The notes under the pieces: model-generated
Told to the model about the DNA's origin: nothing
Seen by the model: the letters and a program-made list of their open reading frames with translations, nothing else
The model's database searches: none
Part shown: positions 57,169 to 64,000 of the stretch, piece by piece
Layout of the letters: the number at the start of each line of letters is the position of its first letter
How positions within the stretch are numbered: the first letter of the stretch is position 1
Program-made: the position numbers and the translations under genes
DNA from: Idiomarina zobellii
GTDB taxonomy: Bacteria > Pseudomonadota > Gammaproteobacteria > Enterobacterales > Alteromonadaceae
NCBI RefSeq assembly: GCF_900100855.1
Contig: NZ_FNCB01000009.1
Span: 21,604 to 85,603, forward strand
Reading direction: 5' to 3'
Length of the DNA stretch: 64,000 bases

Positions 57169-57660
57169 CTAAAGCCCTCCATTTGAGAGTGCTTGCTGCT
57201 GCTCTAAACTTGCTATCTGCTGATAAGGTGTAATTGAACCGTCCTCTTTGATTTCATAAACCGTATACGGTTGAAACCGAGTACCCATTTCCATACCAAC
57301 AGACCCTACCGGCATGCCAGGAACAGTTAATCCAATGCCATTTTCTGACTTTTTCCCAGCTAAATAATGAGAAACCAATGTAGGAGGAACGTGCCCCTCA
57401 AAGACATAGCCATTACTAGAAATAGCGGTATGACAGGATTGGACCTCGGCACTAATACCGGAGTCACGTTTTCGTTGGGTCAGGTTGTTCGGATGTTGTA
57501 CGGACACACTAAAGCTATCGGGTAAAGCTTGTAACCACTTTTCACAGCAACCGCAGTTGGGATCTTTTAGAACGGTTAGTTGCTGCTCTTCTACATCGGT
57601 TGCAGATACAGACACGGAAAACAGCATCGCCAAAACAGCGATATTGCGTTTGATAGACAT
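57169..57660 (-). CDS. DUF411 (CopG-like) periplasmic metal-binding protein
   Basis: A 163-residue protein with a signal peptide ([16 protein letters not shown]). The DUF411 domain shows the metal motif [24 protein letters not shown] and the conserved [18 protein letters not shown]411 proteins occur with Cus and Cop systems and bind copper. It is the second gene of the cop run, 66 bp after the LFRPPI protein and 2 bp before tatA. Confidence 0.9.
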   Translation of the reverse strand: MSIKRNIAVLAMLFSVSVSATDVEEQQLTVLKDPNCGCCEKWLQALPDSFSVSVQHPNNLTQRKRDSGISAEVQSCHTAISSNGYVFEGHVPPTLVSHYLAGKKSENGIGLTVPGMPVGSVGMEMGTRFQPYTVYEIKEDGSITPYQQIASLEQQQALSNGGL

Positions 57661-57726
57661 AATTATTCACCGATTAATAAGTTTTAAGGAAACACGCCGA
57701 GCGTGTGTTAAATTTCTAGTAACTTA

Positions 57727-58077
57727 TTAAGCGGTAATTATTGGGGGACGGAATAAATTAGACGCGTGTTTAGCACGAATTGAGGTGTCGATGGGCGCAT
57801 CGACTTTGGCAGAGAGGTTAACTGCAGCGGCATTAACCGAAGAAGACTGTCCGACAAATAAAACCGAGCCGCCGGAGCAATGCCGAATGGTCATGTCAGC
57901 ACAGCACGAGTTGTGCTTTTGCGTCTCATGCTCGCAATCGTTTGTGTCGGCTTCGTACATCATGCTGTGCTGCATTTGGCTGTTATCATGACATGCGTGA
58001 GCTTCTGCCGTTTGCGAAAACGACATCGACACCAATAGCACTGTCATTAATAACAGAATTCGAATTAGCACGAGCAC
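57727..58077 (-). CDS. Small secreted Cys/His-rich protein with LFRPPI tail, ahead of the cop operon
   Basis: A 116-residue protein with a signal peptide (IRILLLMTVLLVSMSFSQTA). The mature part has HACHDNSQMQHSMMYEAD, NDCEHETQKHNSCCADM and TIRHCSGGS, and ends SNLFRPPIITA. It shares the order and spacing of Cys motifs with the protein at 44636, and only the tail with the one at 22618. It starts the cop operon on the minus strand. Function is unknown; the His, Met and Cys content suggests copper binding in the periplasm. Confidence 0.75.
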   Translation of the reverse strand: MLVLIRILLLMTVLLVSMSFSQTAEAHACHDNSQMQHSMMYEADTNDCEHETQKHNSCCADMTIRHCSGGSVLFVGQSSSVNAAAVNLSAKVDAPIDTSIRAKHASNLFRPPIITA

Positions 58078-58146
58078 CCTGCTTTTTGCAATTTAATAAA
58101 CTTCAGTCTAACGTCATTTTAACGCATGTCAAATAAGGAGCAGATA

Positions 58147-58347
58147 ATGATGAATCACGAAATGTTCGCAGGTATGGGCTTTCTATGGATGCTGATTGTG
58201 GGAGCTATTTTTATTGTTCCCGCATGGCGTATCTGCCAACGAGTTGGCTACCCTGGTCCATTGGGTCTTCTGATTGTTATCCCTATCGCAAATATCATTC
58301 TTCTTTACTTTATAGCGTTCGGCCCATGGAAAAATGTTGATAAATAG
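58147..58347 (+). CDS. Small two-helix membrane protein
   Basis: A 66-residue protein (MMNHEMFAGMGFLWML at the start, LGLLIVIPIANIILLYF in the second helix). AAGGAG lies 8 nt before the ATG pair at 58147. Small proteins of this form (VPAWRICQRVGYPGPLGLL) are common in gammaproteobacteria, but I cannot name a function. It is divergent from the small protein that heads the cop operon. The stop lies 56 bp before the target duplication of the ISL3 element. Confidence 0.7.
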   Translation: MMNHEMFAGMGFLWMLIVGAIFIVPAWRICQRVGYPGPLGLLIVIPIANIILLYFIAFGPWKNVDK

Positions 58348-58403
58348 CTAATTCACTTTAACCAAAGCAACAAGTATAGCTTTTCATCTCTGATCAGAAG
58401 CAC

Positions 58404-58411
58404 GAATTTAT
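58404..58411. repeat. Target site duplication, left
   Basis: GAATTTAT here is repeated exactly at 61562-61569, flanking the inverted repeats of the ISL3 element. Eight bases is the duplication length of the ISL3 family. Confidence 0.93.
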
Positions 58412-58435
58412 GGGTATACGGATTTAATGGTTGAT
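58412..58435 (+). repeat. Left terminal inverted repeat of the ISL3 element
   Basis: A 24-bp end starting GGGTATACGG and ending GGTTGAT. It matches the reverse complement of 61538-61561 except at three positions. Confidence 0.92.
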
Positions 58436-58469
58436 GGGGCACCTTCACCCCATCAATCTGATACCACCC

Positions 58470-59537
58470 TCAGATGGTTGATAGATCGACTCCGTAGTTG
58501 AGTTCCTCTGCGAAGTCCGGCAGTCCGTAACCGATGGTTTTCTTGTAGAAAGGAGAGACCTTCGCAGTCGGTGCCTTCTTCTTGTGCTTCGTGGTGTAGA
58601 GCATTCGTGCCCGCATCACCTCGAAGGAGTAACCGCGCCCTTCACGGTTCTTGTCCTTGGCCAGTCGGTTGATGGACTCCGTGTAAGCGTTGGTGACGGG
58701 CATGTCCGTCTCGAAGTAGGTCATGGTCTCTTCGCGCCAGTTTCCCACTGCCCTGACCAGATCGCTCCAGACTTCCTTTTGGCCCTTCGGGATGGTGGCT
58801 ATCCACTCGTCCAGGGCGGCTTCTGCCTGGAGCCGTGTGGTGGCGTCCCAGATGCCGTAGAAGCGCTCCTTGTGCTCGTAGGCGGCCAGCAGTTGCGGGA
58901 ACGCGCCTGTCCAGGTCTCCATGATGAGGCGCTCCCGGTCTGAGACTTCGTGAGCGCGTTTCAGCAGGATTTTCCGGTCTCCCTTGAGAGTCCGGCTCTG
59001 GGACGGTTTCAGCTCCTTTCTGAGGCCCTTGCGCACTCTCTCTAGGGCACCGTTGGCCATGCGCACCACATGGAACTTATCGACCACGATACGGGCCTGG
59101 GGCAGCACAGCCTTGACCGCTGCCCGGTAGGGGTTCCACATGTCCATGCTGACGATCTCGACCTTCTGCCGGTCTGTGCCGCCACAAAGGTGTAGGGGTG
59201 GTTGAAGGATTCCTTCTCCACGTACTCATGCAGCCGCAGTGTCATACGGAATCCGTCCACCGATCTCCGGTAGCTGGGGCCTGAATGTTGTCTTGCAGGC
59301 CCGGCAGGTGTATCGGCGGCGGACCACCCAGAGAGTGACCCGCTTGCCGTGGATGGGCAGATCACGATAGGGAACGTCACGCTTGCCGAACCGTACGAAC
59401 TCACCCTGCACGCCGCATTCCTCGCAGGCGATGGGATCGGGCACGTCCACCTGGAAGTGCATTTCGTCGTCGGTTGATTTGCAGCCCAGTACTTGGTATT
59501 GCGGCAGGTGAAGGATGTTGTCGGGAAGTTCGGTCAT
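58470..59537 (-). pseudogene. ISL3-family transposase, disrupted
   Basis: The N-terminal zinc-finger part (59226-59537: EECGVQGEFVRFGKR, RYTCRACKTTFRPQL) breaks near LPEIGG, where the frame shifts to SVDGFRMTLRLHEYVEKESF. That part continues to HPYTFVAAQTG and then joins out of frame to DRQKVEIVSMDMWNPYR, which opens the intact C-terminal portion (58470-59147). Compared with full ISL3 transposases, a block that includes the first catalytic Asp is missing at the second lesion. The join lies within GACCGGC. The remaining parts include VDKFHVVRMAN and AYTESINRLAK. It is non-functional as read. Confidence 0.9.
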
Positions 59538-59558
59538 GGTGTTGTATAGGCGTAGGTG

Positions 59559-60071
59559 TCAGTCAGATCCATCCGGCTCGGCATTGGTGTTTGCTTTTTT
59601 ACCCAACAAGCTGCTGGAAACGAAAAGTAAGGCACCGAGGACAATTGCAATATCAGCCAGGTTGAAGGCCGGCCAATGCCAGTCTCGCCAATAGAAATCA
59701 AAGGAATCCACAACATAGCCGCGAAAGACCCGGTCAATCAGGTTGCCCATGGCGCCACCGAGGATAAGACTGTAAGCGATGGCTTCTCCTTTATGACGAT
59801 TTTCAAGGATCAGCTTGATCAGAAAAATCGAGACCACTACCGCGATTCCGATAAAAAAGTAGCGCTGCCAGCCTCCACCATTCGCAAAAAGACTGAATGC
59901 GGCACCGGTGTTCCTTAGGTGCACCCAGTTAAAGAACGGGGTCACCGAAACAGACTCGCCATAGGCCATTGATTGCTGCACCAGCCACTTTACAGCTTGA
60001 TCAGACGTTGCCAGCAGGCCCGATATGGACAACAGGGCATACGGCGAGAGCTTTTTGCCAATAATGAGCAT
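59559..60071 (-). CDS. lspA: Prolipoprotein signal peptidase (second copy, IS cargo)
   Basis: A 170-residue LspA with four membrane helices and the catalytic motifs FNWVHLRNTGAAFSLF, GGAMGNLIDRVFRGYVVDSF and FNLADIAIV. It closely parallels the copy at 20557 in sequence and position beside the CDF gene, but with higher GC codon use. It lies 3 bp after the CDF stop and is cargo of the ISL3 element. Why an IS carries signal peptidase II is unexplained. Confidence 0.94.
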   Translation of the reverse strand: MLIIGKKLSPYALLSISGLLATSDQAVKWLVQQSMAYGESVSVTPFFNWVHLRNTGAAFSLFANGGGWQRYFFIGIAVVVSIFLIKLILENRHKGEAIAYSLILGGAMGNLIDRVFRGYVVDSFDFYWRDWHWPAFNLADIAIVLGALLFVSSSLLGKKANTNAEPDGSD

Positions 60072-60074
60072 TAT

Positions 60075-60971
60075 TTAACCCTTCAACGCCAAAATGCGTC
60101 TGGCACCGTTAAGTACAATGCCCCCCGCGATGGTGCCGATAATCAGATCCGGATAATTGGAACCGGTCCACGCGACCAGGGCGCCGGCGGTGATGACCCC
60201 CAGGTTGATCACCACGTCGTTGGCCGAGAATATCCAGCTTGCCTTCATGTGCGCCCCGCCTTCCCGATGTTTGGATATGAGCAGCAGACAACTGGTATTG
60301 GCAATCAATGCGACGAATGCGATAGCCATCATCACCAGCGATTCAGGCTCACTACCGAATACAAAGCGTCTCACCACCTCTACGAGCACGCCCACAGCCA
60401 AGATCAGTTGCAGTACACCAGCAAGATGCGCGGCACGTACCTGCATTTTCACGCTATGTCCAACCGCATAAAGGGCAAGCCCGTACACCGCCGCATCGGC
60501 AAAATTGTCCAGGGATTCTCCAATCAGGCCGGTGGACCGGGCGATCAGACCGGCAGTCATTTCCACCACGAACAGAAGTGCATTGATGCCGAGCAACCAG
60601 CGCAGGGTCCCGGATTCTTGCTTAGCAGAAGCTGCCGAAAACTCGGCGGCCTTGATGGTCTCCGGATTTGCAGCGACGGTTTCCTGAAGCGAGGCGCCTA
60701 GCCCCAAGGTCTTCAGTTTCGAGGTGACGGGCTCGACCTCGCCGTCATGCACGACCTTCAGCCGGCGGTTCGACAAGTCGAAGGACAGCGCCCGAATCTC
60801 CTCAAAGCCGTTCAGGGCTAGGCGAATCATTCGTTCTTCTGATGGACAGTCCATCTTCGGCACGGCATAAACACTGACCCATCTCCCTGGCGCCTCGGAG
60901 GAGGCCTGTATATCGGTATCCGCTGCGGACGTTGCATCACCGCCACAGGCGCCACCACAGGATTTGCTCAT
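60075..60971 (-). CDS. CDF-type cation transporter with HMA-like N-terminus (intact copy)
   Basis: A 298-residue protein. It opens MSKSCGGACGGDATSAAD (Cys-rich) and then has a degenerate HMA domain with KMDCPSEERMIRLALNGFEE. The transporter part shows LIGESLDNFADAAVYGLALY and IFSANDVVINLGVITAG, with Asp and Asn in the CDF metal-site helices. The expected role is export of Cd, Zn or Pb. GGAG precedes the ATG at 60971. A MerR-type promoter (61005-61035) drives it with lspA. The copy at 21061 has a frameshift at the end of the HMA part. Confidence 0.9.
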   Translation of the reverse strand: MSKSCGGACGGDATSAADTDIQASSEAPGRWVSVYAVPKMDCPSEERMIRLALNGFEEIRALSFDLSNRRLKVVHDGEVEPVTSKLKTLGLGASLQETVAANPETIKAAEFSAASAKQESGTLRWLLGINALLFVVEMTAGLIARSTGLIGESLDNFADAAVYGLALYAVGHSVKMQVRAAHLAGVLQLILAVGVLVEVVRRFVFGSEPESLVMMAIAFVALIANTSCLLLISKHREGGAHMKASWIFSANDVVINLGVITAGALVAWTGSNYPDLIIGTIAGGIVLNGARRILALKG

Positions 60972-61004
60972 GATACGACTCCACTTGAACAATGTTGTGG
61001 TACC

Positions 61005-61035
61005 ATTTTAAACTATAAAGCTACTATAAGGTCAA
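61005..61035 (-). promoter_or_regulatory. MerR-family promoter/operator of the IS cargo
   Basis: On the minus strand TTGACC and TAAAAT are separated by 19 bp with the dyad CTTATAGTAGCTTTATAG. It differs from the site at 21971-22001 at one base within the dyad, so the two regulators may act on both promoters. Confidence 0.85.
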
Positions 61036-61066
61036 TAGAGTAAAGAATCCGTTGGGGAGGAGGCTG

Positions 61067-61474
61067 ATGCGCATTGGTCAGTTGGCGCAGTTGGTAGGGG
61101 TCGAAACACAGACGATCCGCTTCTATGAACAGCAGGGCTTGTTGCCGCCGCCTGATCGGCAGGACAACGGTTACCGTGTCTATACCGAGAAGCATGGTGA
61201 GGGGCTGGCCTTCATCCGTCGCTGCAGAATCCTGGGCCTGTCACTGGCTGAGATTCACGAACTACAGAGCTATCAGGACGACCCTCATCAGCCTTGTACC
61301 GCCGTCAACGCCTTGCTCGATGATCACATCTCTCATGTGCGGTCGCAGATAACCGCTCTGCAAGCGCTTGAGAAACAACTCGTTTCACTGAGAGCGAGTT
61401 GCAACGATGACCGGGAAGTTGAGGCGTGTGGGGTTCTTGCTGGAATTAGCGAAGGAAACATGCACCAGCAGTAG
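61067..61474 (+). CDS. MerR-family metal regulator, CadR/PbrR-like (second copy)
   Basis: A 135-residue regulator with HTH MRIGQLAQLVGVETQTIRFY. Metal-site cysteines lie in HQPCTAVN, RASCNDD and EACGVL, in the CadR/PbrR arrangement. It is divergent from the CDF-lspA pair and shares the operator at 61005-61035. The ATG at 61067 has GGGGAGGAGG ahead of it. It strongly resembles the regulator at 22033 but with GC-rich codons. The likely inducers are Cd, Pb or Zn. Confidence 0.9.
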   Translation: MRIGQLAQLVGVETQTIRFYEQQGLLPPPDRQDNGYRVYTEKHGEGLAFIRRCRILGLSLAEIHELQSYQDDPHQPCTAVNALLDDHISHVRSQITALQALEKQLVSLRASCNDDREVEACGVLAGISEGNMHQQ

Positions 61475-61537
61475 GTGAAGCATCAACCAGATAATCCGAT
61501 GAGATGCCGGTCTGTCTCACTCTCATGCAAAGGTAAG

Positions 61538-61561
61538 ATCAACCATTTAATCCGCTTACCC
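61538..61561 (-). repeat. Right terminal inverted repeat of the ISL3 element
   Basis: The 24-bp partner of 58412-58435 in reverse orientation, with three mismatches. It ends 64 bp past the MerR stop. Confidence 0.92.
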
Positions 61562-61569
61562 GAATTTAT
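61562..61569. repeat. Target site duplication, right
   Basis: An exact copy of GAATTTAT at 58404-58411, directly outside the right inverted repeat. Confidence 0.93.
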
Positions 61570-61779
61570 TTGCCACTACACGTTCACAAGTTGCAGACCA
61601 CTATAGCTATGTTCAACGTGTTAAGCGAGTATTGGGCATAGCCAAAAAGTTAAAAGATTCATTTGTGAAAAAGCTTTCAATCAAAAAACTAAAGCTGAAG
61701 TTTTAGTAACAAGGTAAGTAACACGCTTGAATCTTAATATTTTTTATCCACTATAAAACAATAAGTTATTAGATCTTAT
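61570..61779 (+). other. Island right margin with a possible gene remnant
   Basis: This is the sequence between the ISL3 element and the attR-like repeat. One frame (about 61564-61704) reads ATTRSQVADHYSYVQRVKRV and then a Lys/Leu-rich tail to a stop, without a start codon. When the element is removed, the frame continues back to the stop of the gene at 58347 but gains no ATG. It could be the tail of a lost gene; I cannot name it. The remaining bases are AT-rich. Confidence 0.35.
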
Positions 61780-61876
61780 CGATTCCGCCTCCGCACCAAC
61801 TTCTTCCTAAAGCCCTGCACTTCGTGCGGGGCTTTTTCGTTTCTGAGCAACGGATGTAACACACTTAGTAACACAG
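61780..61876 (+). repeat. Right copy of the island-flanking direct repeat (attR-like)
   Basis: A 97-bp copy of 14620-14718. It begins with the last 20 nt of tRNA-Phe with GG deleted from the acceptor stem (CCGCACCA instead of CCGGGCACCA). It then repeats the terminator and the downstream stretch up to TTAGTAACACAG, and similarity fades within the next 20 bases. Confidence 0.85.
61809..61838 (+). terminator. Duplicate of the tRNA-Phe terminator
   Basis: The same stem as at 14650-14679 with loop TTC in place of TTA, followed by TTTTTC. No gene upstream now needs it; it is a by-product of the flanking repeat. Confidence 0.85.
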
Positions 61877-61986
61877 TTCAGTAGCCTGATGTTATTACGT
61901 CAGGTCCTGACTACTCGTTTCAAATAACGCTTAAATAATTCCTTTATACTGCTTCGTGTGAAATACCTTCACGAATTTTTAAGCAT

Positions 61987-62015
61987 CGCACCTGATGCAA
62001 TAGCATCAGGCTGCG
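61987..62015 (-). terminator. Hairpin terminator of rnk
   Basis: CCTGATGC and GCATCAGG (61991-61998 and 62003-62010) form an 8-bp stem extended by flanking GC pairs, directly past the rnk stop. The T-run on the minus strand is weak (CTTAAAAATTC). Confidence 0.6.
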
Positions 62016-62018
62016 ACA

Positions 62019-62393
62019 CTAAGTCACATGGATAATTTCAACGGACTGCAGGCCACGGTTGGTTTTCCATTGAATAGACTGCCCTACAGACAAACCAATG
62101 AGCGCAGCACCTAATGGGGCAAACACCGAGAGGCTGTCCTCATATTTATCGACCTGATCGGGGGCTGTCAGCGTTTTTGTAAACACTTTGCCCGTTTCAA
62201 GTACCTTAAAGGTAACTTGTTTATTCAAGCACGCCACATTCTCTGGCATAGCCGCAGGCTCCAGCACTTCTGCACGAGCCAACTCGGCCTCAAGTTCGTC
62301 TAAAAACTCCGGCGGCAAGCGTGTTTCTTCCATGCTCTGCTCAATAACGGCCAAATCAAAAGTCGATATCGTTATTTTTGGTTTTGTGTCCAT
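62019..62393 (-). CDS. rnk: Regulator of nucleoside diphosphate kinase, Rnk/GreA-like
   Basis: A 124-residue protein with an N-terminal coiled segment (LPPEFLDELEAELARAEVLE) and a C-terminal GreA/GreB FKBP-like domain (ADQVDKYEDSLSVFAPLGAALIGLSVGQSI type; I read SVFAPLGAALIGLSVGQSIQ). Rnk binds RNA polymerase in E. coli but lacks the catalytic acidic finger of GreA. Length fits Rnk. A GGAGAA ribosome site lies just before the ATG. Confidence 0.88.
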   Translation of the reverse strand: MDTKPKITISTFDLAVIEQSMEETRLPPEFLDELEAELARAEVLEPAAMPENVACLNKQVTFKVLETGKVFTKTLTAPDQVDKYEDSLSVFAPLGAALIGLSVGQSIQWKTNRGLQSVEIIHVT

Positions 62394-62405
62394 GTTTCTT
62401 CTCCA

Positions 62406-62431
62406 TTAAAAAAGGGCTCCGAAGAGCCCTT
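62406..62431 (-). terminator. Rho-independent terminator after the 29-residue basic protein
   Basis: On the minus strand AAGGGCTC-TTCG-GAGCCCTT is followed by a T run. A stable UUCG tetraloop closes the stem. It separates the small gene from rnk. Confidence 0.9.
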
Positions 62432-62436
62432 GCTAG

Positions 62437-62526
62437 TTACTCATCAGAAAGCTTCTTCTTCTTTTTTTGTTTACGTTTTTCTTTCAACGTCATCTGAGGC
62501 TTCTTCTTTTCTTTCTCTTTACTCAT
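62437..62526 (-). CDS. 29-residue Lys-rich small protein
   Basis: An open frame MSKEKEKKKPQMTLKEKR followed by more Lys and ending LSDE. It has an AAGGTG ribosome site 8 nt ahead of the ATG and a strong terminator 6 nt past the stop. Such packaging suggests a real gene. About half the residues are Lys or Arg, which favours RNA, ribosome or DNA contact. Similar tiny basic proteins occur in Shewanella and relatives by my memory, but I know no function. Confidence 0.65.
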   Translation of the reverse strand: MSKEKEKKKPQMTLKEKRKQKKKKKLSDE

Positions 62527-62621
62527 TGGATTCACCTTATCTGTTCAATATCTAAAAAAGTACTTAAACTATTGCACAACTAAGTTACTCCAAGGCTCTA
62601 CCCTCCTTAAGGCATGAGTGT

Positions 62622-62945
62622 CTAAATATCGGTAATTACTTTTCTTTGGTTTACAGAAATAACGTCCCACTTGTCGGTTCTTCTGCCAAACTCAGTCACC
62701 GCAACATCCCCTAATTTGAGCCCCAACAACGCCGACCCTAAAGGCGATATAAAGGAAATCATCTGCTCTTCGGGCTCTGCTAACTCAGGCGGCACCAAGG
62801 TGACCGTCAACTTTTCCCGAGTCACCCTGTTTTTAATAGTCACAGAGGAGCCAACCGTTATTCGCCCCAGTAATCTTGAGCTTTGTTTTTGGCTGAACTC
62901 AAGCCGTTCCAGCAATATACTTAGCTCAATAGGGTCCATTAACAT
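62622..62945 (-). CDS. GreA/GreB C-terminal domain protein
   Basis: A 107-residue protein. An N-terminal helix (DPIELSILLERLEFSQKQSS) is followed by the GreA/Rnk-type barrel: GSSVTIKNRVTREKLTVTLV and ISFISPLGSALLGLKLGDVA. It is a paralogue-like neighbour of rnk. The ATG at 62945 follows a GGGA motif; a longer frame reaches 63023 but adds a non-conserved tail. It probably contacts the RNA polymerase secondary channel, without cleavage activity. Confidence 0.78.
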   Translation of the reverse strand: MLMDPIELSILLERLEFSQKQSSRLLGRITVGSSVTIKNRVTREKLTVTLVPPELAEPEEQMISFISPLGSALLGLKLGDVAVTEFGRRTDKWDVISVNQRKVITDI

Positions 62946-63083
62946 TCTTTGTCCCGCATTTTGAAAAATGGGATTACCTAAACATACTGACCCTTTACAG
63001 GGCCTAAACATGCGCATAAGCACGGCTTTATCTCCAACCGAACTAATGAATAAATAACTGTGGAATTACAACAATAGAAGAAC

Positions 63084-63110
63084 AGCCGAACGCATGAACT
63101 GCGTTCGGCT
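63084..63110. other. Perfect 11-bp hairpin in a divergent intergenic region
   Basis: AGCCGAACGCA and TGCGTTCGGCT flank TGAAC. It lies between the divergent GreA-like gene and the truncated ATP-grasp gene, where no terminator is expected, so it may be a relic of a lost gene or part of a leader. The rest of the gap 62946-63332 (387 bp) shows no gene or other clear site. Confidence 0.55.
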
Positions 63111-63332
63111 TAATTTGGAAAGGTGAGAGCGGTACTCTGTATTGAATAGTTATACTTAAACATAATGTCCTCAAAACAACTTGAGAACATCATAGCCCGT
63201 TAAAAATTTAAAGCAAGCCCTTGCTATATTCGTCTAAAAACACCGAATTTATTGCCTTTCGGTAGCATCAACCAACTAGAAAAGATACAGTCTCTTGCTC
63301 GGGATAATAGCCAGCTTACGAAGAGGTTAGCA

Positions 63333-63716
63333 ATGAAAAACAAAGTCTGTATTTTGAGTATGGATAATTTAGAGGGCTTTTTTAGCTATGACGATTTATT
63401 AAAAGAGCCCTTTAAGCAGCATGGAATAGACGTAGAGACAGTCTCATGGCGTAATTCTCAGTGCGACTGGAATGAGTATGATGCCGTCATTGTCCGCTCA
63501 ACCTGGGACTATCAGGACGACTGCGAAGAGTTTTTAAACGTACTAGAAAAGATAGAATCCTCTTCTGCAACACTGATGAATTCATTGCAGGTCATAAAAT
63601 GGAATATTAGTAAGACCTATCTTAAAGAGCTTGAAGGTAAACAGGTACCCACTGTCCCTACTTTATGGGGAAAGTCAGAGAGTGTTCAATATTCTGTGTC
63701 AGCCAAGTTTTCATAA
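63333..63716 (+). pseudogene. ATP-grasp-like protein, truncated by an IS256-family element
   Basis: The frame from ATG 63333 (AAGAGG 7-12 nt ahead) reads MKNKVCILSMDNLEGFFSYD, then DAVIVRSTWDYQDDCEEFL and NSLQVIKWNISKTYLKELEG, and ends VPTLWGKSESVQYSVSAKFS. The first 110 residues resemble the pre-ATP-grasp part of RimK/DcsG-like ligases. The ATP-binding core that should follow VPTLW is absent, and the last residues come from IS sequence. The gene is thus broken after about 112 codons; its 3' part may lie beyond the IS, outside the window. Confidence 0.75.
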
Positions 63717-64000
63717 ATCTATGTGGCCATCCAGTCGACCTTCAAAGTGGATGGTTAGCTGAGACAGTGTCAGATTCCAGTTCTGCACCGGGTGCGACCA
63801 GCGCTCAGTTGCTTTTAACATACCCGCGTACAGCAGCTTAAGCAAGCTACTCTCATTGCTAAAACCGCCTTTGGTTTTGGTCAGTTTTCTGAACTGGCGG
63901 TGTACCGCCTCAACGGCATTGGTTGTGTAGATAACGGTCCGAACATAATCCGGATATTTAAAATACGCTGAGAGTGTCGCCCACTTATTGCGCCAGGATT
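63711..64000 (-). CDS. IS256-family transposase, C-terminal part
   Basis: Read on the minus strand, the frame gives NKWATLSAYFKYPDYVRTVI, then YTTNAVEAVHRQFRKLTKTK, GGFSNESSLLKLLYAGMLKA and NWNLTLSQLTIHFEGRLDGH before the stop at 63711-63713. These are hallmark C-terminal segments of IS256 (Mutator-type) DDE transposases, including the third catalytic Glu in NAVEAVHRQ. The gene continues past the window edge. The IS end should lie near 63675-63690 inside the ATP-grasp-like gene. Confidence 0.92.
   Translation of the reverse strand, partial: SWRNKWATLSAYFKYPDYVRTVIYTTNAVEAVHRQFRKLTKTKGGFSNESSLLKLLYAGMLKATERWSHPVQNWNLTLSQLTIHFEGRLDGHIDL

Larger units (their letters stand above)
58412..61561. 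mobile_element. ISPpu12-like ISL3-family element with lspA-CDF-merR cargo
   Basis: A 3150-bp element bounded by 24-bp inverted repeats (58412-58435 and 61538-61561, 21 of 24 matching) and an exact 8-bp target duplication. Order inside: broken ISL3 transposase, lspA, CDF transporter and a divergent MerR-type gene. This is the gene content published for ISPpu12 of Pseudomonas putida. GC content is visibly higher than in the surrounding island, in line with recent arrival. With its transposase disrupted it cannot move by itself. Confidence 0.93.

Noticed and set aside
59042..59404. Separate 120-codon gene in the ISL3 region
   Set aside because: It is the middle part of the transposase read between two frame lesions and ends in out-of-frame sequence.
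61780..61799. Possible second tRNA-Phe gene
   Set aside because: Only the last 20 nt are present, with a two-base deletion in the acceptor stem; no D or anticodon arm precedes it.

Overview
The window is a bacterial chromosome segment, most likely from a marine gammaproteobacterium of the Idiomarina type (Alteromonadales). I infer this from the flrA-flrB-flrC flagellar cascade next to fliE, the sequence style of the pdxH, pfkA, speA and tRNA-Phe genes, and the moderate GC content. No 16S gene is present, so the genus is an inference.

Region 1 (1-14640) is core chromosome. It holds the start of fliE, the flagellar regulators flrC, flrB and flrA with two visible sigma-54 promoters, a DUF1285-like protein and a LuxR-type response regulator. 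These are followed by a secreted amidohydrolase, a response regulator with a degenerate HD-GYP domain, pdxH, a malate/lactate-type dehydrogenase, pfkA, an agmatinase-arginine decarboxylase pair (speB-speA) and tRNA-Phe.

Region 2 (14641 to about 61780) is a 47-kb metal-resistance island bounded by a direct repeat. The last 20 nt of tRNA-Phe, its terminator and about 60 nt of downstream sequence recur at 61780-61876. The island carries three HME-RND tripartite pumps: two with divalent-cation features (14832-20110 and 23036-28644) and one CusABC with the Cu/Ag methionines (38531-44466). It also carries three CDF-type transporters, a merR-TPA mercury operon, a Cu P-type ATPase with cupredoxin and Met-rich partners, and a PII-like/HMA-like/ferritin-like gene trio. 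Further right are a TonB receptor with two PepSY proteins, one fused to a ferredoxin-reductase module, and a Cop operon (multicopper oxidase, CopB, CopC, CopD, DUF411 protein, a dedicated TatA and an APC permease). Small secreted Cys/His-rich proteins ending in LFRPPI sit at the head of several of these operons. No integrase is visible.

Inside the island's right end lies a complete ISL3-family element of the ISPpu12 type (58412-61561) with 24-bp inverted repeats and a perfect 8-bp target duplication. Its transposase is broken, but its passengers lspA, CDF transporter and MerR-type regulator are intact. A diverged second copy of the same passenger trio lies at 20557-22452; there the CDF gene has a one-base frameshift.

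Region 3 (61877-64000) returns to the chromosome: rnk, a 29-residue basic protein, a second GreA/Rnk-like gene, and an ATP-grasp-like gene cut short by an IS256-family element that runs off the window.

In function, the island appears to combine export across the inner membrane (ATPase, CDFs), export through the whole envelope (RND pumps), periplasmic oxidation and sequestration (multicopper oxidase, CopC, cupredoxin, Met-rich and Cys/His-rich proteins) and mercury reduction. The visible regulators are MerR-family proteins with matching 19-bp-spacer promoters. I see no copper-specific regulator.
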